Shown here: piece after piece, positions 5,140 through 7,750 of the stretch | Numbering within the stretch: the first letter of the stretch is position 1 | Layout of the letters: every line of letters starts with the position of its first letter | NCBI GenBank assembly: GCA_017521065.1 | Contig: JAFXEA010000293.1 | Coordinates: 1-7,750 of the forward strand | DNA from: Kiritimatiellia bacterium | Lineage (GTDB): Bacteria > Verrucomicrobiota > Kiritimatiellia > RFP12 > UBA1067 | Direction: 5' to 3' | Length of the DNA stretch: 7,750 nt | Translations under genes and position numbers: made by a program | The notes under the pieces: model-generated | Seen by the model: only the letters and a program-made list of their open reading frames with translations | Told to the model about the DNA's origin: nothing | Database searches by the model: none

Positions 5140-6399
5140 TTAACGGTCAATCTTGAATCTTTCGAGTTCGGCGGCGGCAAGTGCAACATCGCGCCTCCAG
5201 TTAAGTTCATCGAGCCTCAGGTCGAATATCTGTTCTCGGACAGCAAGATAGTCGAGAGGCGTAAGTTCCCCTGCGTCCGCAAGCCTGTCGGCCTGTTCGC
5301 GTTCGTTCGCAGGAACCGGCGGATGCATCAGGAGGTTCGAGAGATGCACCCTCGCAGTCGCGGCATCGCAGACGAGCGCGCGCCACGCATCTATCGCCGC
5401 AAGACGCGCCTCGTCCCTCCTGCCTTCGGCTTCGGCGATTCCTTTGCGGTTTCGGTTCCACAGCGGAATGGAAATACCGGCAATGAGGCCGAACCTGTCG
5501 AGTCCCTCTTCATTTGCATAGGCAGGTCCTAATTTGAGATCTGGATACTGGCGACGAATCTCCGCCTCAAGCGATTTCTCCGTGCCGCCAAGACGCACAA
5601 GAGCAGCCTCAACCTTGGGATGCCGGACAAGTTCCAGTGGATCATCTGCACCAGATGGCATTGAGGGTCTGTCCCTTAGTGGGAGGGTGAGCACAATCTT
5701 CGTTCCCGGTCTGAGTCCGAGGAGACGCAGAAATGCGATTTCAGTTTCGGCGATATCGCGCTCCGTCTCCATCAGTGCGTGGTGGCGGATGTGCTTCTGG
5801 CGCTGGATGCCTGCAAGCTCTGAGGCGCTGACCTCTCCGGCTTCATGAAGCTTTCCGGCATTTTCACGCGCACGGACAATCCGTTCGTCGCTGTCGTGCG
5901 CTGAAAGCAATTCAGCCCGGCGTCGCAGAGCTGCGAGACGTATCGCCGCATGGCGCGCCTCGGCTCCTGTATCGCGTTCTGCAGCCTTAATCTCTGCAAT
6001 GTCGGCCTGTGCATACAGTTCATCTGCCTTTGCCGCAATTGCAGGAGCTCCGGAAAGGGGGATTGTGAACGCGATGGACGCGCCGCCGAGAAACGGGTGC
6101 TCGCTTGGGTTTACGATGCGCATCAGGTCGAAGTCCAGTTCTGGATCCTCCCACCATCCGCTTTCCTTCGCCGCCTTCGCCGAGTTCGCGGACTTGAGCC
6201 GCAGGGCGTTCAGTTCGCGGTTCCCTACAAGCGCAAGCGTCACGGCGTCATCAAGTGAAGCGATGTGCACTTCGTTGGTGACACCCGCGTTAGCCTCCTC
6301 GTTCCAGTCTATTGGTTTTGGCTCATACGACCTGCATCCGCAGAGAATCCCAGCAGCCAACAATGCCATAAATAGAGATTGTTTCGTCAGTATGTTCAT
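5140..6399 (-). CDS. TolC/CusC-family outer-membrane efflux lipoprotein
   Basis: 419 residues. It would form the outer-membrane channel of the tripartite pump. Seen: a lipoprotein signal with lipobox L-C-G-C (Cys22 in LLAAGILCGC); a periplasmic start containing SLDDAVTLALVGNRELNALR (48-67, the OEP repeat start); long Ala/Glu/Arg-rich helices with heptad character typical of the TolC alpha-barrel; the beta-turn region SIAFTIPLSG (108-117); and its second-repeat equivalent GLIAGISIPLWNRNRKGIAEAEG (309-331), whose I-P-L-(W/F)-N-R-N motif is a hallmark of CzcC/CusC-type proteins. Its ATG (6397-6399) overlaps the pump gene's TGA as ATGA, and GGAG (complement of 6408-6411) sits 8 bases upstream, so the two are translationally coupled. 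The substrate is set by the partner pump. Ends in TAA. Confidence 0.9.
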   Translation of the reverse strand: MNILTKQSLFMALLAAGILCGCRSYEPKPIDWNEEANAGVTNEVHIASLDDAVTLALVGNRELNALRLKSANSAKAAKESGWWEDPELDFDLMRIVNPSEHPFLGGASIAFTIPLSGAPAIAAKADELYAQADIAEIKAAERDTGAEARHAAIRLAALRRRAELLSAHDSDERIVRARENAGKLHEAGEVSASELAGIQRQKHIRHHALMETERDIAETEIAFLRLLGLRPGTKIVLTLPLRDRPSMPSGADDPLELVRHPKVEAALVRLGGTEKSLEAEIRRQYPDLKLGPAYANEEGLDRFGLIAGISIPLWNRNRKGIAEAEGRRDEARLAAIDAWRALVCDAATARVHLSNLLMHPPVPANEREQADRLADAGELTPLDYLAVREQIFDLRLDELNWRRDVALAAAELERFKIDR

Positions 6400-7750
6400 G
6401 GGCGTTTCTCCAATCCAAGTCCAAATACTTTTGCCGCCGCAGGCAGAACGATGAGATTCAGCGCAGAGGCGCCGAGAAGTCCGCCGAACTGAACGACCGC
6501 TATCGGGGCGAGCAGTTCGCCGCCGGGCTTGTTGCCGGCGATCATTATCGGTATCAGGCCTATCACTGTTGTGAGGGATGTCATGATGATCGGTGCCATG
6601 CGCTCCAAGGAACCTTCACGTATGGCAACCGCGAGATCGTCCCCGGCATCGAGCCGTTCGCGGTAGCAGTTGATGAGCAGAATTCCGTTTCGAAGTACGA
6701 ATCCGATTACCGTGACGAAGCCTACAAGCGACGACACCGAGAGAACGGGTTCTGCGAGAGAGACGGCAACTACGGACCCCACCAGCCCGAGAGGAACATT
6801 CAGCATCGCAAGGGCGGCGGCGCGTCCAGAGCCAAGCGCAAGGACGAGGAGGAAGAATATCGCCACAACAAGTCCTACGCCGAGAACGCCAAGTCGTTTT
6901 CCTGCGCTTTCGCGTGCCTGATAGCTTCCGCCGAACGAAACCGTACATCCGGCTTCGGACGCGACGGGCGTCAGCATCGTGCGGAGCTTCTTCACAAGTT
7001 CCCCGGTATTGATGCCAGGGGCGGGGTTGCAGGAAATGAGCGCCTTGCGCAGTCCGCCTTCGCGCAGAAGCAGATTCGGAGCCTCCTCCGGAACTACGCG
7101 GGCGACATCATCAAGCCTTACGCGCTTCCCCGCACGTCCGGAAAGGACGAGTGACTTTACGGTGTTGATGTCGTATTCGTTCTCGTCTCCGTTCAGGCGC
7201 ACGGTGACGGATCTCTTGCGTATTCCGTTTCGGACTTCGCCGACAGGTGCGCCGTTGAAAGCGGCGGCAACCTGTTCTCCGGCTTCACGCGGAGTGATGC
7301 CGGCCTCCACTAGAGCCGGCATGTTGTAGTCGACGCGGAGAGTGCGAACGGTAATCTCGCGGTTCGCCCGGACGTCGGAGACTTCTGGGATCGCTTCGAG
7401 CGCTGCTTTCATCTTTGCGACCGTCTCGCGCAGAACGTCCACATCGTTACCGTATATGTTTACGGCAAGTTCCGCCTCCGTTCCTGAAAGTACCGCGCTT
7501 ATCCGGTGTGCGATCGGGTAGCCAACGATGAGTGCGCAGCCGGGAATGCTGCCAAGCCTTTTGCGTATCTGGCTGCGGATGGCGTCGGTGTCTTTGCTGA
7601 GATCGACGCGCACCACGAATTCGGAACTTGATACCGGTTCGGCATGTTGGTCGCGTTCGGCCCTGCCTGTTCGGCGCGTGACGGAGATGATTCCAGGAAT
7701 GGACTCCATCGCAGGTACGCACGATTCCGATACGCGTTCCGTTTCGGAGA
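6396..7750 (-). CDS. Heavy-metal efflux RND transporter, CusA/CzcA family (C-terminal part; 5' end outside window)
   Basis: About 450 residues, roughly the second half of a 1000+ residue inner-membrane, proton-driven pump. Open to the window edge: codons before the ATG at 7709 read ETERVSESCVPA and continue the family sequence, so that ATG is internal. Seen, in order: IPGIISVTRRTGRAERDQHAEP, the HME-type periplasmic signature; SHRI-like YPIAHRISAVLSG followed by ELAVNIYG; the docking-domain region (RVDYNMPALVEAGITPREAGE); then five membrane segments: LGVLGVGLVVAIFFLLVLAL, ALAMLNVPLGLVGSVVAVSL, VGFVTVIGFVLRNGILLINC, APIIMTSLTTVIGLIPIMIA and LAPIAVVQFGGLLGASALNL. The R-N-G-I-L-L motif and the following REGSLERMAPIIMTSLT place it in the heavy-metal (HME) branch and not the drug (HAE) branch. 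The Glu that CusA has in this helix is replaced by the N-G form, so copper/silver specificity should not be assumed. First gene of the visible operon; its promoter is outside. Confidence 0.93.
   Translation of the reverse strand, partial: SETERVSESCVPAMESIPGIISVTRRTGRAERDQHAEPVSSSEFVVRVDLSKDTDAIRSQIRKRLGSIPGCALIVGYPIAHRISAVLSGTEAELAVNIYGNDVDVLRETVAKMKAALEAIPEVSDVRANREITVRTLRVDYNMPALVEAGITPREAGEQVAAAFNGAPVGEVRNGIRKRSVTVRLNGDENEYDINTVKSLVLSGRAGKRVRLDDVARVVPEEAPNLLLREGGLRKALISCNPAPGINTGELVKKLRTMLTPVASEAGCTVSFGGSYQARESAGKRLGVLGVGLVVAIFFLLVLALGSGRAAALAMLNVPLGLVGSVVAVSLAEPVLSVSSLVGFVTVIGFVLRNGILLINCYRERLDAGDDLAVAIREGSLERMAPIIMTSLTTVIGLIPIMIAGNKPGGELLAPIAVVQFGGLLGASALNLIVLPAAAKVFGLGLEKRP

Noticed and set aside
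5065..6454. Plus-strand frames (155, 104, 102 and 151 codons) opposite the channel gene
   Set aside because: They are antisense to a clear TolC-family gene and have no recognisable content.
1..7750. CRISPR array, tRNA/rRNA, insertion sequence or phage module
   Set aside because: No spaced direct repeats, no cloverleaf with a CCA-type acceptor stem, and no transposase, integrase or phage protein was seen on either strand. The 738-795 cloverleaf lacks tRNA loop sequences.

Overview
The window reads as ordinary bacterial chromosome of moderately high GC, densely packed, with genes on both strands. No tRNA, rRNA, CRISPR array, transposase or phage gene is visible. The gene styles (a stand-alone HisI of an unusual type, a Bacteroidetes/PVC-like sugar nucleotidyltransferase, GC-rich intergenic palindromes, SD-less genes with an extended -10 box close to the ATG) suggest a Gram-negative, possibly of the Planctomycetes-Verrucomicrobia-Lentisphaerae-Kiritimatiellae group. 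That placement is an inference and is weak. The TolC-type outer-membrane protein and lipoprotein signals do establish a two-membrane cell envelope.

Left part, plus strand (1-3255): the end of hisF (histidine/purine branch point, cyclase subunit of IGP synthase); a 58-base palindromic element that can fold as a three-way junction; a nucleotidyltransferase; a comF-type phosphoribosyltransferase starting one base after it; then, from its own extended -10 promoter, hisI (PR-AMP cyclohydrolase) followed by tatA (twin-arginine translocase pore subunit). A rho-independent terminator follows tatA. Its stem runs through the last codons of the convergent sigma-factor gene.

Right part, minus strand (7750 down to 3290): a heavy-metal-efflux tripartite system transcribed right to left, in the order RND pump (C-terminal part only, continuing beyond the window), TolC-family outer-membrane lipoprotein (4-base ATGA overlap), then a His-rich CusB-like lipoprotein adaptor (19 bases further on). 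Past a long hairpin lies an ECF-type sigma factor gene with its own promoter. Together the three efflux proteins would form a trans-envelope pump for metal cations; the metal cannot be read from the sequence.

The most notable observation is that the adaptor gene is cut in two by a single in-frame TAG codon (4884-4886). The upstream part carries the lipoprotein signal and His-rich metal-binding segment; the downstream part carries the whole adaptor fold. Read through the TAG, the product is 406 residues, the normal length for the family. None of the nine gene ends in the window uses TAG, so a nonsense mutation, a sequencing error and a reassigned or suppressed amber codon all remain open, with a simple mutation most likely. 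Other points of interest are the absent acidic metal-site residues of HisI, two probable leaderless transcripts with the same TGGTATA box, and two elaborate intergenic palindromes.
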